NCBI RefSeq assembly: GCF_009183415.1
Contig: NZ_WEHU01000001.1
Span: 248,001-312,000 of the forward strand
DNA length: 64,000 nucleotides
Reading direction: 5' to 3'
Origin: Bacillus sp. B1-b2
Lineage (GTDB): Bacteria > Bacillota > Bacilli > Bacillales > Cytobacillaceae
In this document: positions 1-8,475 of the stretch, piece by piece
How positions within the stretch are numbered: position 1 is the stretch's first letter
How the letters are laid out: every line of letters begins with the position of its first letter
Made by a program: the position numbers and the translations under genes
Notes under the pieces: generated by a model
The model's input: only the letters and a program-made list of their open reading frames with translations
What the model was told of the DNA's origin: nothing
The model's database searches: none

Positions 1-2
1 CT

Positions 3-34
3 GAAGAAACGAACGTGGTTTCTCCAGTTTCTTC
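3..34 (-). terminator. possible terminator hairpin downstream of dedA-like gene
   Basis: GAAGAAAC (3-10) and GTTTCTTC (27-34) form an 8-bp inverted repeat just after the stop of the minus-strand DedA gene. The window ends before a U-tract on the minus strand could be seen, so this is only a candidate. Confidence 0.3.
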
Positions 35-38
35 CTTA

Positions 39-653
39 TCATTTTACTTTTATATATCTTTTTCTAATATACAATACAATGACAAGAATACCAATAAGAG
101 CTATTACAGCATAAGCAATGTTTGAATAAACATCCATAAAAGCAACAATCTCTTCCCATGAATCGCCTAATGCAGCACCAACTCTAATGAGAACAAAGTT
201 CCATGTAAATGTTCCAATAGTTGTTAAAAGTAGAAAGATTCCAAAATTCATTCTACCCATCCCTGCAGGTAAGGAAATTAAGCTTCTAATTAAAGGAATA
301 AATCGGCAGAAAAATACCGTCCAATAGCCGTATTTTTGAAACCAACCGTCCGCTTTATATATATCTTCTCTTTTTAAGCGTAGAATATGGCCCCAACGAT
401 CCACAATTTTCTCCATACGATTCATATCTAAAAGAGTACCGATATAATAAAGTATAATTGCCCCTAATACAGAGCCAATTGTAGAAACTAATACAACACC
501 CGTAACAGTCATACTTGTACCAACCGTTAAAGCACCACCAAAGGTTAAAATAATCTCTGAAGGAATAGGCGGAAAGATATTTTCTATCATAATCAACAGA
601 AGAATCCCGATATAACCAAAATTCTCCATCGTTTCCATAATCCAATTTTCCAT
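39..653 (-). CDS. DedA family (SNARE-associated/VTT) membrane protein
   Basis: A 204-residue polytopic membrane protein. The family is implicated in flipping undecaprenyl phosphate or other lipids across the cytoplasmic membrane. Visible family features are the N-terminal amphipathic/re-entrant segment with FPPIPSE (about residues 27-33), the FGGAL segment, and the conserved FxRFIPLIRSLISLPAGMGRM region (about 115-135), including the F-x-R-x-x-P signature of DedA proteins. The last third has a hydrophobic helix and a short basic tail (RKRYIKVK). The start is preceded on the minus strand by an AAGGAGCG-type Shine-Dalgarno. It reads alone, away from the split rtcB gene. The family is certain; the lipid substrate is not visible. 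Confidence 0.9.
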   Translation of the reverse strand: MENWIMETMENFGYIGILLLIMIENIFPPIPSEIILTFGGALTVGTSMTVTGVVLVSTIGSVLGAIILYYIGTLLDMNRMEKIVDRWGHILRLKREDIYKADGWFQKYGYWTVFFCRFIPLIRSLISLPAGMGRMNFGIFLLLTTIGTFTWNFVLIRVGAALGDSWEEIVAFMDVYSNIAYAVIALIGILVIVLYIRKRYIKVK

Positions 654-933
654 AAAACACGCTCCTTGAAAAAATTCAATATGTATGTTAAGTATTTGTT
701 TACTTATGAACAGTCATAATCGTATCTTACCATAATTTATAGGTTGGATACTATTATAAACATATAAAATTAACACTTGTTTAACGTATAGATAATAAAA
801 AAGTAAGATTAATAAACTATTAATATGGTTATTCCATTCATTTATATTTTTAAAAAGTGAGCTAGCAAATAAAAGAAGGGATTTGTACATATTCATAGAA
901 TGTTAAGTGAAGGGAAAAAAAGGAAGTGATGAA

Positions 934-2531
934 ATGATTGAGTTAAGTGGAAGGTATGCAAAAGCAAAAGTATTTACAGACAATTTAGAAGAGATGGCAG
1001 AATCTCAAATAAGAGAGCTATGTGAACAAGAATTTGTTAAAAATAGCAAAATTCGTATCATGCCAGACACTCATGCTGGTGTTGGGTGTACTATCGGAAC
1101 AACCATGACTATTCAAGACAAGATAGTGCCAAATCTCGTCGGGGTTAACTAATATCGGCTCAGACGTAAAACAACTCGCTCAATTGCTGGAACCCCTAAC
1201 GTGTAGTCGAGGGCAATCAGCAGCCAGGAGCTATGGCGACATAGTTGAATGGTTCAGAGACTTGCGCACTATTGGCAGATTTATGCGCAGAATCATCTTA
1301 TCCTTACTAGAATTCTCCATAATAAATATAGAATAAGAGAAGATAGCATTATCATGATACATAGGAGTGCTTCGTATGGAAAAGAAATATGAAATACTTT
1401 GTTCAAACTGCCATCGTTTTTTTCTCTGGCAAAATGATAATACTTTCATGGATAATTTGGATGATTAACACGGCGAGCCTATGGTAGGAGCTGCATACTC
1501 CATTGACCGTAGAGAAGGTATAGTCCAAGCCCTAGTAAACTAGGAGACTAATGTGTGATATCGGATGTGGAATGGCGGTAGCAAAAATTAGTGTGCAAGA
1601 AAATAAAATAAACTATGATCAGTTAGATGAAACCATTCGTAAACATGTGCCAAGTGGTTTCTCTATTCGAGATCGTGCACATGAATTTTTAAATCAAATA
1701 AATCTAGATGAATTGAAAGCACCAATTAATAAAAAAAGAGCAGAAAATAGCATAGGTACTCTCGGAGGCGGAAATCATTTTGTTGAGGCAAATCAATCTA
1801 GTGATGGTACTATCTATCTCGTCATTCATAGTGGAAGTAGAAATTTAGGATCACAAGTAGCTGATTATTATCAAAAATTGGCCTATGATTCTTTAATAAA
1901 TTATAGTGGTAGAAAAACAGAGTTAATTGCAAAACTTAAAGAAGAAGGAAGAGAATCAGAAATCCAAGAATCTATACAAAGAATGAGTACTCCAAAAATT
2001 AATAAAGATTTAGCTTACCTAGAGTCACAAGGCTTTCAAGATTATATACATGATATGAAAATTGCTCAGAAGTATGCCTATTTAAATAGACTTGCTATGA
2101 TTGATGTGATAATAAAGCAAATGAATTGGCAGATGGAGGATCAATTTACTACCATTCATAATTATATAGATATGGAAAATATGATCTTAAGAAAAGGAGC
2201 CATTTCTGCTAGAAAAGGGGAAAGAGTAATCATTCCATTAAATATGAGAGATGGTAGTATTATTGCTTTTGGTAAAGGAAATGATGATTGGAATCAATCA
2301 GCTCCACATGGTGCAGGTAGGTTAATGTCTAGAAACAAAGCAAGAAATCAAATCAGCCTTGAAGATTTCGAGCGTTCCATGAAGGGTGTTTGGAGTACGT
2401 CGGTTAAGCATAGTACTCTTGATGAAAGCCCATTTGCGTATAAACCAATGGAAGAAATTATTAAGCATACAAAAGATACAATAGAAATAGCAGAGATTAT
2501 AAAGCCATTGTATAATTTTAAAGCTAATTAA
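934..2531 (+). CDS. rtcB: RtcB-family RNA ligase, gene split by a group I intron (exons 934-1145 and 1556-2531)
   Basis: RtcB ligases join 2',3'-cyclic-phosphate or 3'-phosphate RNA ends to 5'-OH ends using GTP and Mn2+. Exon 1 (934-1145) ends after the second base of a Val codon, and exon 2 (1556-2531) supplies the third base. Joined, they encode 395 residues with an uninterrupted VGVDIGCGM motif. In this numbering the ligands expected from characterised RtcB are visible: Asp72 and Cys75 (DIGC), His145 (GGGNHF), His162 (IHSGSR), His272 (TIHNY), and His322 (APHGAGR, the guanylylated His). ATG 934 is preferred over GTG 907 because AGGAAG lies at 921-926. Without splicing, translation stops at 1150-1152. 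The downstream ORF could in principle start at ATG 1551 but would lack the N-terminus. The intron is annotated separately. A long hairpin terminator follows. Confidence 0.88.
1146..1555 (+). ncRNA. group I self-splicing intron (IA-like) in rtcB
   Basis: The 410-nt insert has all four conserved group I elements: P (AATTGCTGGAA, 1182-1192), Q (AATCAGCAGCC, 1215-1225), R (TTCAGAGACT, 1253-1262) and S (AAGGTATAGTCC, 1515-1526). Helices paired by eye: P1 CGUCGGGGU (1137-1145) with GCUCAGACG (1158-1166), one G.A mismatch, and the diagnostic U.G pair at the 5' splice site (1145.1158); P10 UGAUAU (1556-1561) with AUAUCG (1152-1157); P3 CTCGC (1175-1179)/GCGAG (1473-1477); P4 TGCTG (1185-1189)/CAGCA (1218-1222); P5 CCCT/AGGG; P6a GCTATG (1230-1235)/CATAGT (1240-1245); P7 GACT (1259-1262)/AGTC (1522-1525); P8 GGAG/CTCC near 1487-1501; P9 CCTAG (1531-1535)/CTAGG (1540-1544). 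The intron ends in G1555, the expected omega-G. About 210 nt lie between the P7 5' strand and the P3 3' strand, the place of P7.1/P7.2 in IA introns. Confidence 0.93.
1376..1468 (+). CDS. 30-residue intron-encoded ORF with CxxCH motif
   Basis: The ATG at 1376 has an AGGAG at 1363-1367 with 8-nt spacing, and the ORF ends with TAA 1466-1468. It encodes a 30-residue peptide containing LCSNCHRFF (about residues 8-16), which resembles the CxxCH segment seen near the C-terminus of many HNH endonucleases, followed by an acidic tail. It sits in the P7-P3 peripheral region of the group I intron, where homing endonuclease genes can reside. It may be the worn-down remnant of such a gene or a chance ORF. 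It is too short to be an active endonuclease. Confidence 0.35.
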   Translation: MEKKYEILCSNCHRFFLWQNDNTFMDNLDD

Positions 2532-2543
2532 ATTTTTTTAAAA

Positions 2544-2576
2544 AAGGGGTGCTAGTCAATATGACTAGCACCTCTT
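2544..2576. terminator. bidirectional terminator between rtcB and a small minus-strand gene
   Basis: GGTGCTAGTC (2548-2557) pairs with GACTAGCACC (2563-2572) around a 5-nt loop, extending into AAGG/CTCTT on both sides. The A-run at 2540-2545 and T-run at 2533-2539 give good polypyrimidine context on the minus strand; the plus side has a weaker CTCTTCTC tail. Confidence 0.75.
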
Positions 2577-2580
2577 CTCA

Positions 2581-2724
2581 TCATGTAAAATCAAATAGTT
2601 TAATAATTGAACGGAAAAGAAATCGGAAAAATAATAAAAAGATTTCAAACCCTTCTATAAGAATATCTATTATATTCAAAAAGAAAGGTTCTCTTTTTTC
2701 TCTTTTCCGTTTTAACTTTTTCAT
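2581..2724 (-). CDS. small basic/hydrophobic protein, 47 residues
   Basis: A short minus-strand gene with a strong Shine-Dalgarno (GGAGGG, 6 nt before the ATG). It starts with a very basic segment (MKKLKRKREKREP), continues with a hydrophobic, Phe-rich helix (FEIFLLFFRFLFR, about residues 26-38) and ends in FDFT. A basic N-terminus followed by one hydrophobic stretch suggests a small membrane-associated protein. Function is not recognised. Its stop abuts the 2544-2576 hairpin, which would terminate it. Confidence 0.55.
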   Translation of the reverse strand: MKKLKRKREKREPFFLNIIDILIEGFEIFLLFFRFLFRSIIKLFDFT

Positions 2725-2855
2725 GATAATCCCTCCGAAAATTAAACTATGTTTAGCTTACTTACGAATAAAGACTTTAAATGTTTCAAAAACCTTAAAT
2801 AATATTAATTGTTTTTTGCTTAATGATATTCCCATTACATATATATGTAAAGTTT

Positions 2856-3176
2856 TTACCTTCTTTTCGTTAGCTGATGTACTCTAGTTGAAATCACGTT
2901 TGATGTAATTCTTTCCTTTAATGTAGGGAAAACTTGACCAACATAATCCTCTGGATGTTTGCAGTAGGCTTTTTCATACATGTAAATGGTGAAGGAGCAT
3001 GATACTCGTACGTTAATATCTCCTTCTAGATCATAAGGTTCTGAAACGGTAATAACTTCAAAAGAATCATCAAATTTATTTTTCTTTCCATTAATTCTTT
3101 TCGTTACATTTTCTTTATAATTTGTGGTCCGTGTAGGTTTATAGTGAAACTCCACTATACCAATAGCTTCTATCAT
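2856..3176 (-). CDS. hypothetical protein, 106 residues
   Basis: A soluble protein of mixed charge, not recognised. An upstream in-frame ATG at 3188 reads straight through the ribosome-binding site (GGAGGAT), so the start MIEAIGIVEF at 3176 is preferred. Visible features are alternating hydrophobic beta-like segments (IGIVEFHY, FEVITVSEPY, VRVSCSFTIYMY), a Cys at CKHP, and a basic C-terminus ending KRR. It stands alone between the small minus-strand gene and the divergent PfpI-family gene. Confidence 0.6.
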   Translation of the reverse strand: MIEAIGIVEFHYKPTRTTNYKENVTKRINGKKNKFDDSFEVITVSEPYDLEGDINVRVSCSFTIYMYEKAYCKHPEDYVGQVFPTLKERITSNVISTRVHQLTKRR

Positions 3177-3326
3177 AATATCCTCCAAGATGAAAGTTAG
3201 AAAAATTATATCATTAATTTGAGAAGAAGTGGCTATCTTGAATTATTTTAAAATTAAGAATTTATGCTATGATAGATGTGATTAAATAGAGGATCAAAAC
3301 AGATAAAACATAAGGTGGGGAAATAG

Positions 3327-3914
3327 GTGCAAAAAAGAAGTGTAGGTATTTTCTTATTTAATGAAGTAGAAGTCTTAGATTTTGCAGGGCCATTTGAGGT
3401 TTTTTCTATAGCTGGTCATTCAACAAAACCTTTTATTGTACATACAGTTAGCGAAAAAGGGGAAATCATTTCGGCAAGAAATGGCTTAAAGGTTCAACCT
3501 GCTTATTCGTTTTCTAATCATCCTCCGTTTGATATTCTTATAATCCCTGGTGGCTACGGGGCGGAAGAAATTGAAATTCATAACGAACAAGTTATTCAAT
3601 GGATAAAACAACAAAAAACAAGTGTAGAAATACTGGCATCTGTCTGTACAGGAGCCTTTCTGTTGGCTAAAGCTGGATTATTAGATGGAAAGAAGGTAAC
3701 TACACATTGGATGGATATGGATACTTTAGCAAAAGAATATCCAAAAGTAAATTTGGTTAGAGGTAAAAAATTTATAGATGAGAGTGATATCATCACATCT
3801 GGAGGAATTTCTGCTGGTATTAACATGTCTTTTCATATAGTAAAGAGACTATATGGAGAAGAACTTGCAAATACGACAGCTAGAAGAATGGAATATGATA
3901 TAAATATAGAATAG
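3327..3914 (+). CDS. DJ-1/PfpI family protein
   Basis: 195 residues with a flavodoxin-like class I glutamine amidotransferase fold. The family includes isocyanide hydratases, glyoxalases, chaperones and the sensor domains of GlxA-type AraC regulators. Visible motifs are GIFLFNEVEVLDFAGPFEVF at the N-terminus (the Asp/Glu pair typical of the isocyanide hydratase/AraC-sensor branch), IIPGGYGAEE (about 73-82), and the nucleophile elbow ASVCTGAFLLAKAG with Cys near residue 107. The start is GTG 3327 with AAGGTGGGG 9 nt upstream. No HTH follows, so it is a stand-alone enzyme or sensor. A PhzF gene begins 36 nt downstream. Confidence 0.85.
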   Translation: MQKRSVGIFLFNEVEVLDFAGPFEVFSIAGHSTKPFIVHTVSEKGEIISARNGLKVQPAYSFSNHPPFDILIIPGGYGAEEIEIHNEQVIQWIKQQKTSVEILASVCTGAFLLAKAGLLDGKKVTTHWMDMDTLAKEYPKVNLVRGKKFIDESDIITSGGISAGINMSFHIVKRLYGEELANTTARRMEYDINIE

Positions 3915-3950
3915 TAATAAGAAAGTTTATGGAAGAGGAGATGAAGAAAA

Positions 3951-4844
3951 ATGAGCTCTATTTCAGTTCTACATTATGACGCATTTAGTCAAACGAAAGG
4001 AAAAGGAAATCCAGCTGGATTAGTATTAGAAGGGGAAAGGTTTACGGATGATGAAATGCAGAAAATTGCATTGCAAGTGGGTTTTAATGAAACTTCATTT
4101 GTTTTGCCCTCTGAGGTTGCGGATATTCGCATTCGTTATTTTACTCCTGGTCATGAAATGAATTTATGCGGACACGCTACCATTGCAACGGTTTATGCTT
4201 TACAATCAAAGGGTTTATTGCCAAATACAGAGCAATATACTATTGAAACGAAAGCAGGTATATTGCCGATAAGAATATATGAAAAAGATTCAACTACTTA
4301 TGTAACAATGCAGCAATTACCTGCACAATTCAAATTATACGAAGGCTCTGTTCATGCACTGGCAGAATCTCTTGGATTAGAAAGTGCAGAAATTGATAGC
4401 TCACTACCTATTATGTACGGTTCAACTGGTATATGGACTCTTTTAGTGCCAATAAAAAAATTGTCATCATTCAGTAAGATGAAGCCTATTAATAGAGATT
4501 TTCCTACTATTTTATCAGAAATCCCTACAGCATCCCTTCATCCATTTTGCTTAGAAACTATAGATGGAAGTGTAGATATGCATGGTAGACATTTTTCATC
4601 TCCTTATTCAGGTACTATCGAAGATCCTGTTACAGGAACAGCATCTGGCGTAATGGGTGCTTATTATTGTAAATACATAAACGGAAATGCTATAGATAAG
4701 CCTATCATTGTGGAACAAGGACAAGAAATAGGAAAAGATGGAAGGGTTAATGTGAATGTTAAAAAGGTAAACGGGTATTTAGGAGTAGAAATAAGTGGAA
4801 CTGCTGTTTATGTGGATGAATTTACTATTCAGTTAAAGGAATGA
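3951..4844 (+). CDS. PhzF family isomerase/epimerase-like protein
   Basis: 297 residues with the two-lobed diaminopimelate-epimerase-like fold of the PhzF family. Visible signatures are [10 protein letters not shown] (about 19-28), FNETSFVLP with the catalytic-type Glu (about 46), the glycine-rich [11 protein letters not shown] motif (about 73-83) and [15 protein letters not shown] in the second lobe. No phenazine biosynthesis genes lie nearby, so a phenazine role is not implied; most PhzF homologues in Bacillaceae have unknown substrates. Its stop overlaps the start of the nucleotidyltransferase gene (ATGA), suggesting translational coupling. Confidence 0.88.
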   Translation: MSSISVLHYDAFSQTKGKGNPAGLVLEGERFTDDEMQKIALQVGFNETSFVLPSEVADIRIRYFTPGHEMNLCGHATIATVYALQSKGLLPNTEQYTIETKAGILPIRIYEKDSTTYVTMQQLPAQFKLYEGSVHALAESLGLESAEIDSSLPIMYGSTGIWTLLVPIKKLSSFSKMKPINRDFPTILSEIPTASLHPFCLETIDGSVDMHGRHFSSPYSGTIEDPVTGTASGVMGAYYCKYINGNAIDKPIIVEQGQEIGKDGRVNVNVKKVNGYLGVEISGTAVYVDEFTIQLKE

Positions 4845-5575
4845 AGGAGGATGCTGAAACATTGGAAAAATTGGACCCAATATTTGCTGCTAAACAGTTT
4901 TTAGAAAACTACTATCCAAATTGCAAGGGAGCAGTATTAGCAGGAAGTGTCGTAAGAGGAGAAGCAACAGATACATCCGACCTAGATATAGTAATATTTG
5001 ATGAGGATGTTAAATATTCATACAGAGAATCCTTTATTAAATTTGGTTGGCCAATTGAAATCTTTGTTCATAATCTATCTTCTTATCAAACATTCTTTGA
5101 ACTTGATTATCATGCAGCTAAACCTTCTATGCAAAGAATGATAGTAGAGGGAATGGTATTAAAGGATGATGAATTTATCCAGCAAATTAAAAAAGAAGCA
5201 ATGGAAATATTAACTAAAGGACCAGAAGAGTGGTCCTTAGATAGGATTAGAATAAAACGCTATTTTCTTTCCGATGTGTTATATGACTTTATTGGTTCAA
5301 AAAATCGAGAGGAAGAAATTTTTATTGCAAACACGTTAAGTCTTTTATTACATGAGTTTTATTTGAGAGTAAATAAGCAATGGATTGGAACCTCTAAGTG
5401 GATTGTTAGAGCCTTGAAGCAATATGATGCTAATTTTACTAATAGATTTGTAGAAGCATTTGATACATACTACAAGACAGGTGATAAGGAAATGATAATT
5501 GATTTGACAGATGAGGTATTAGAACCATATGAAGGGAGACTTTTTGATGGTTTTTCGGTTGGGAAGCAAGAATAG
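4841..5575 (+). CDS. nucleotidyltransferase-domain protein
   Basis: 244 residues. The N-terminal polymerase-beta-like nucleotidyltransferase motif is clear: [20 protein letters not shown] (about 33-52), giving the GSxxxGx(n)SDxD metal-binding pattern. The rest is alpha-helical. The fold is shared by aminoglycoside nucleotidyltransferases, MNT antitoxins and minor adenylyltransferases; the target cannot be read from sequence. ATG 4841 overlaps the PhzF stop. An AAGGAGG at 4845-4851 lies inside this reading frame, so the in-frame TTG at 4862 is a credible alternative start. Confidence 0.8.
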   Translation: MKEDAETLEKLDPIFAAKQFLENYYPNCKGAVLAGSVVRGEATDTSDLDIVIFDEDVKYSYRESFIKFGWPIEIFVHNLSSYQTFFELDYHAAKPSMQRMIVEGMVLKDDEFIQQIKKEAMEILTKGPEEWSLDRIRIKRYFLSDVLYDFIGSKNREEEIFIANTLSLLLHEFYLRVNKQWIGTSKWIVRALKQYDANFTNRFVEAFDTYYKTGDKEMIIDLTDEVLEPYEGRLFDGFSVGKQE

Positions 5576-5713
5576 ATGAGAGTTACGATAATTCCTTTTG
5601 AGTAGGGATGAATGATAAAAAATCAAATAATGAGAGTGATAGTTAAAAAGGTTTTCATCTTCATTTAACAAAAAGGTAGAAGATGAGTACAATAAAATAA
5701 TGAGGTGATAATA

Positions 5714-6079
5714 ATGAAAATTATTGGTGTACATCATGCTCAAATTACTATTCCTAAAAATACTGAAGAACAAGCGAAAAATTTTTATTGTAATATATTA
5801 GGATTATGCGAAATAGATAAACCAGCTACACTTGAAGGTAGAGGTGGTTTTTGGCTTAAGTTAGCTAATATAGAGATACATATTGGTACAGAGGATGGCT
5901 TTAACCGGTTAAGTACAAAAGCACATATTGCTTATCAAGTAGAAGATGTTTGTTATTGGAGAAATAAATTAGCTAAAGAAGGGGTAGAAATACTTGATTC
6001 AGTTCCAATCTCAGGATTTGAGCGATTTGAATTTCGGGATCCTTTTGGAAATAGGGTGGAAATGATTCAAAGTCTTTAA
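5714..6079 (+). CDS. VOC family (glyoxalase/bleomycin-resistance fold) protein
   Basis: 121 residues, one vicinal-oxygen-chelate domain pair. Typical features are IGVHHAQITIP with a metal-ligand His at the N-terminus, FYCNILGL, GGFWLKLANIEIHIG, and the C-terminal FRDPFGNRVEMIQ with a metal-ligand Glu. ATG 5714 is chosen over GTG 5705 because TGAGGTGA lies just upstream. The neighbouring small enzymes (DJ-1, PhzF, alpha/beta hydrolase) are a loose collection, so no pathway is implied. Confidence 0.85.
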   Translation: MKIIGVHHAQITIPKNTEEQAKNFYCNILGLCEIDKPATLEGRGGFWLKLANIEIHIGTEDGFNRLSTKAHIAYQVEDVCYWRNKLAKEGVEILDSVPISGFERFEFRDPFGNRVEMIQSL

Positions 6080-6124
6080 TAGTTTTTACAACTTGGTTAA
6101 TATTTTTAAAAAAGGAGAACAAAA

Positions 6125-6988
6125 ATGAAAGAAGGCTTTATTGAAGTTTCTGGAGGAAAAGTTTGGTACCAAATACATAATGAAGAAGCGAAAGGTATAC
6201 CTTTGCTAGTTTTACATGGAGGACCAGGTTCTTCGAGTTTTTCCATGCAAGGATTAAGTGAATTAGCTATAGATCGTCGAGTAATTATTTTTGATCAATT
6301 AGGGTGCGGAAGATCTGATAGACCGAATGATGATTCTTTATGGATACTTGAGCGATTTGTTCAGGAAGTAGCGCAGGTTCGAGAAAGTTTAGGCCTAGAG
6401 GATGTTCACATTTTAGGGCATTCATGGGGAACAACCCTTGCAGCTGCTTACTATTTATCAGGTGCACTAGGTATTAAGAGTATTATTTTTTCAAGTCCTT
6501 GCTTAAGTGCTCCATTATGGCAAGAAGATCAGAAGAAAAACTTAAAGAAACTTCCTAGAGAGATACAAGATATTATTGCAATAAGTGAAGAAAATGAAAC
6601 AACGGACACACCTGAATATTTAAAGGCAATTGAAGTATTTAACAATCATTTTGTATGTAGATTAAATCCATATCCTGAACACTTGAAAAAGGGAAAAAGT
6701 TATAGAAATCCACATGTTTATCAATTAATGTGGGGACCATCTGAATTTACCGTGAAAGGTAACTTAAAGTCCTTTGATTGCACAGGTGATTTATCGCAAA
6801 TTCAAATTCCAACACTTTATACTTGTGGAAAATTTGATGAAGCTACACCTGAATCTACAGAATACTTTTCTTCGCTCACTCCTAATGGGAAATTCCATGT
6901 TTTTGAAAATAGTGCACACATGGCTTATATTGAGGAACCAGAAGAGTATCTCACGGTGATGAACGAGTTTTTAAAATCAATTCATTAA
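6125..6988 (+). CDS. proline iminopeptidase-type alpha/beta hydrolase
   Basis: 287 residues. HGGPGSSSFSM (about 31-41) is the oxyanion-hole signature of the prolyl aminopeptidase family; FDQLGCGRSD and the nucleophile elbow GHSWGTT (Ser about 100) follow. The catalytic Asp is in CGKFDEATPE and the His in NSAHMAYIEEP near the C-terminus. It probably cleaves N-terminal proline or other small residues from peptides in the cytoplasm; no signal peptide is visible. AAAGGAGAAC precedes the ATG. Confidence 0.85.
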   Translation: MKEGFIEVSGGKVWYQIHNEEAKGIPLLVLHGGPGSSSFSMQGLSELAIDRRVIIFDQLGCGRSDRPNDDSLWILERFVQEVAQVRESLGLEDVHILGHSWGTTLAAAYYLSGALGIKSIIFSSPCLSAPLWQEDQKKNLKKLPREIQDIIAISEENETTDTPEYLKAIEVFNNHFVCRLNPYPEHLKKGKSYRNPHVYQLMWGPSEFTVKGNLKSFDCTGDLSQIQIPTLYTCGKFDEATPESTEYFSSLTPNGKFHVFENSAHMAYIEEPEEYLTVMNEFLKSIH

Positions 6989-7136
6989 TAATGATTGTTT
7001 AAGAGCTTCTACTTCAAATGAATTTCTTATATAATTCTTCACTTATTCTTTCTGTTTTAAGGATATTATTGGTATACTAAAAATGAAGGTCTTAAAAGGA
7101 GCTTTATTTATATAAAGAAAAAATGAGGGAAGTTTT

Positions 7137-8387
7137 GTGAAAAAGAAATCATCAAGAAAAATTGCGATGTACTCGCTTGTTATTATGGCAATAGGATTTA
7201 TTGTCACATTTCCATTTCAAGATAATGTATGGTTATTACTATTACATGGCGGATTTGAAGCTGGCCTTGTAGGTGGATTAGCAGATTGGTTTGCTGTTAC
7301 GGCGCTATTCCGTCATCCACTGGGCTTACCAATACCACATACTGCGCTTCTTCCAAAAAACAGAGACAGAATGATAAATGGATTAGTGAATGTTTTGAAA
7401 AAGGATTGGTTATCGAAAGAAAGTATCCAGGATAAGGTGAAAAATATTCCCTTTACGGAAAAGATTACTTCATCTGTAGAAAATCAAATACAATCAGAAC
7501 CAGTTAAAACTGCAATGATCAAAGCAGCCAAGCAAACAGTTCAAAATATAGATATGGTAAAAATCACACCATTTGTTAGAAACCAACTGTCCCAAACTTT
7601 ATCAGATGCTCAATTAGGGAAGATTCTTCAGATGATCACAACACAACTAATCAATGAAGAAGTAGACAAAAAAACTCTGGATCACGTCTTACTTAAAACA
7701 GAAGGCTGGCTAAGAAAAGACGAAACAGCTAGAAAGCTTGGAGCAGTTTCGATGAATGTCTTAAATAATGTGGAAGCAAATGGGATGCTTCAGTTTGCAT
7801 TAAAGACTTTCCAAAGTATGATGACAGAAGATAAACTTGGTCAGATTGTGCAAAATCTATTACTAAGTGGAATGAGAAGTCTGCAACGTGAAGAGGAATC
7901 GAATAGAAAGGCACTTCTATTCTACATTCGTACAGAAATTGAAGGACTACATGAAAATGAAAAAGTATTGGAAGGTATGAATAAGTGGAAGGATAAGTTA
8001 TTACATTCGTTGGAATCAGATCATACTATTTTGAATAGCCTTCAACAAGCACAAAATAAAGTAGTGGAGCTATTAGATGATCCAATATTTATGGATGAAA
8101 AGGTTATTCCGTTCATTGAGCAATTACTTGGAAAATTAGTGGAGAATGAAGCGAAGATTGATCCATGGATCACGCAACAAATTTCATTATTTATTGAGAA
8201 AAACCATGATCAAATTGGTAATTTAGTAAAAGAAAATCTTGATAAGCTAGATAACGAAACACTTGTAGATATGATTGAAAATAATGTTGGTAAAGATCTA
8301 CAGTGGATTAGAGTTAATGGAGCTGTTTGTGGTTTTATCATTGGATTAATCTTAGCTGGTATACAGTTATTTGCAAATGTAATCTAA
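7137..8387 (+). CDS. DUF445 family (YjiN-like) membrane protein
   Basis: 416 residues. An N-terminal transmembrane pair (about 10-40) is followed by the family block GLVGGLADWFAVTALFRHPLG and IPHTALLPKNRDRM (about 45-80), a long charged helical region, and a C-terminal transmembrane helix (VCGFIIGLILAGIQLFANVI). The biochemical role of DUF445 is unknown. It begins with GTG after GAGGGAAG. A strong rho-independent terminator follows at 8395-8429. Confidence 0.88.
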   Translation: MKKKSSRKIAMYSLVIMAIGFIVTFPFQDNVWLLLLHGGFEAGLVGGLADWFAVTALFRHPLGLPIPHTALLPKNRDRMINGLVNVLKKDWLSKESIQDKVKNIPFTEKITSSVENQIQSEPVKTAMIKAAKQTVQNIDMVKITPFVRNQLSQTLSDAQLGKILQMITTQLINEEVDKKTLDHVLLKTEGWLRKDETARKLGAVSMNVLNNVEANGMLQFALKTFQSMMTEDKLGQIVQNLLLSGMRSLQREEESNRKALLFYIRTEIEGLHENEKVLEGMNKWKDKLLHSLESDHTILNSLQQAQNKVVELLDDPIFMDEKVIPFIEQLLGKLVENEAKIDPWITQQISLFIEKNHDQIGNLVKENLDKLDNETLVDMIENNVGKDLQWIRVNGAVCGFIIGLILAGIQLFANVI

Positions 8388-8394
8388 TTCATAA

Positions 8395-8429
8395 AAAGAG
8401 CAGCAATATTGGTTATTGCTGCTCTTTTT
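8395..8429 (+). terminator. rho-independent terminator after DUF445 gene
   Basis: AAAGAGCAGCAATA (8395-8408) and TATTGCTGCTCTTT (8414-8427) form a perfect 14-bp stem with a 5-nt loop and a T-run. It also serves as a possible terminator for the converging DUF378 gene. Confidence 0.9.
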
Positions 8430-8475
8430 ATATTAAGGATGTATATTCATATTCATATAGTTTATGCCGTAATTA

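Noticed and set aside
714-896. 60-codon ORF between dedA and rtcB
   Set aside because: No ribosome-binding site, low-complexity composition, no family features.
1146-1555. The rtcB insert as an IS element, intein or group II intron
   Set aside because: No transposase, terminal repeats or splicing-protein motifs, and it contains in-frame stops; the P/Q/R/S elements and P1/P10 pairings identify group I.
2549-2887. 112-codon plus-strand ORF
   Set aside because: It begins inside a terminator hairpin and overlaps a better-supported small gene on the other strand.
4841-5575. Antisense ORF pairs forming a toxin-antitoxin (MNT/HEPN) module with the nucleotidyltransferase
   Set aside because: No HEPN gene is adjacent; the neighbours are PhzF and VOC genes.
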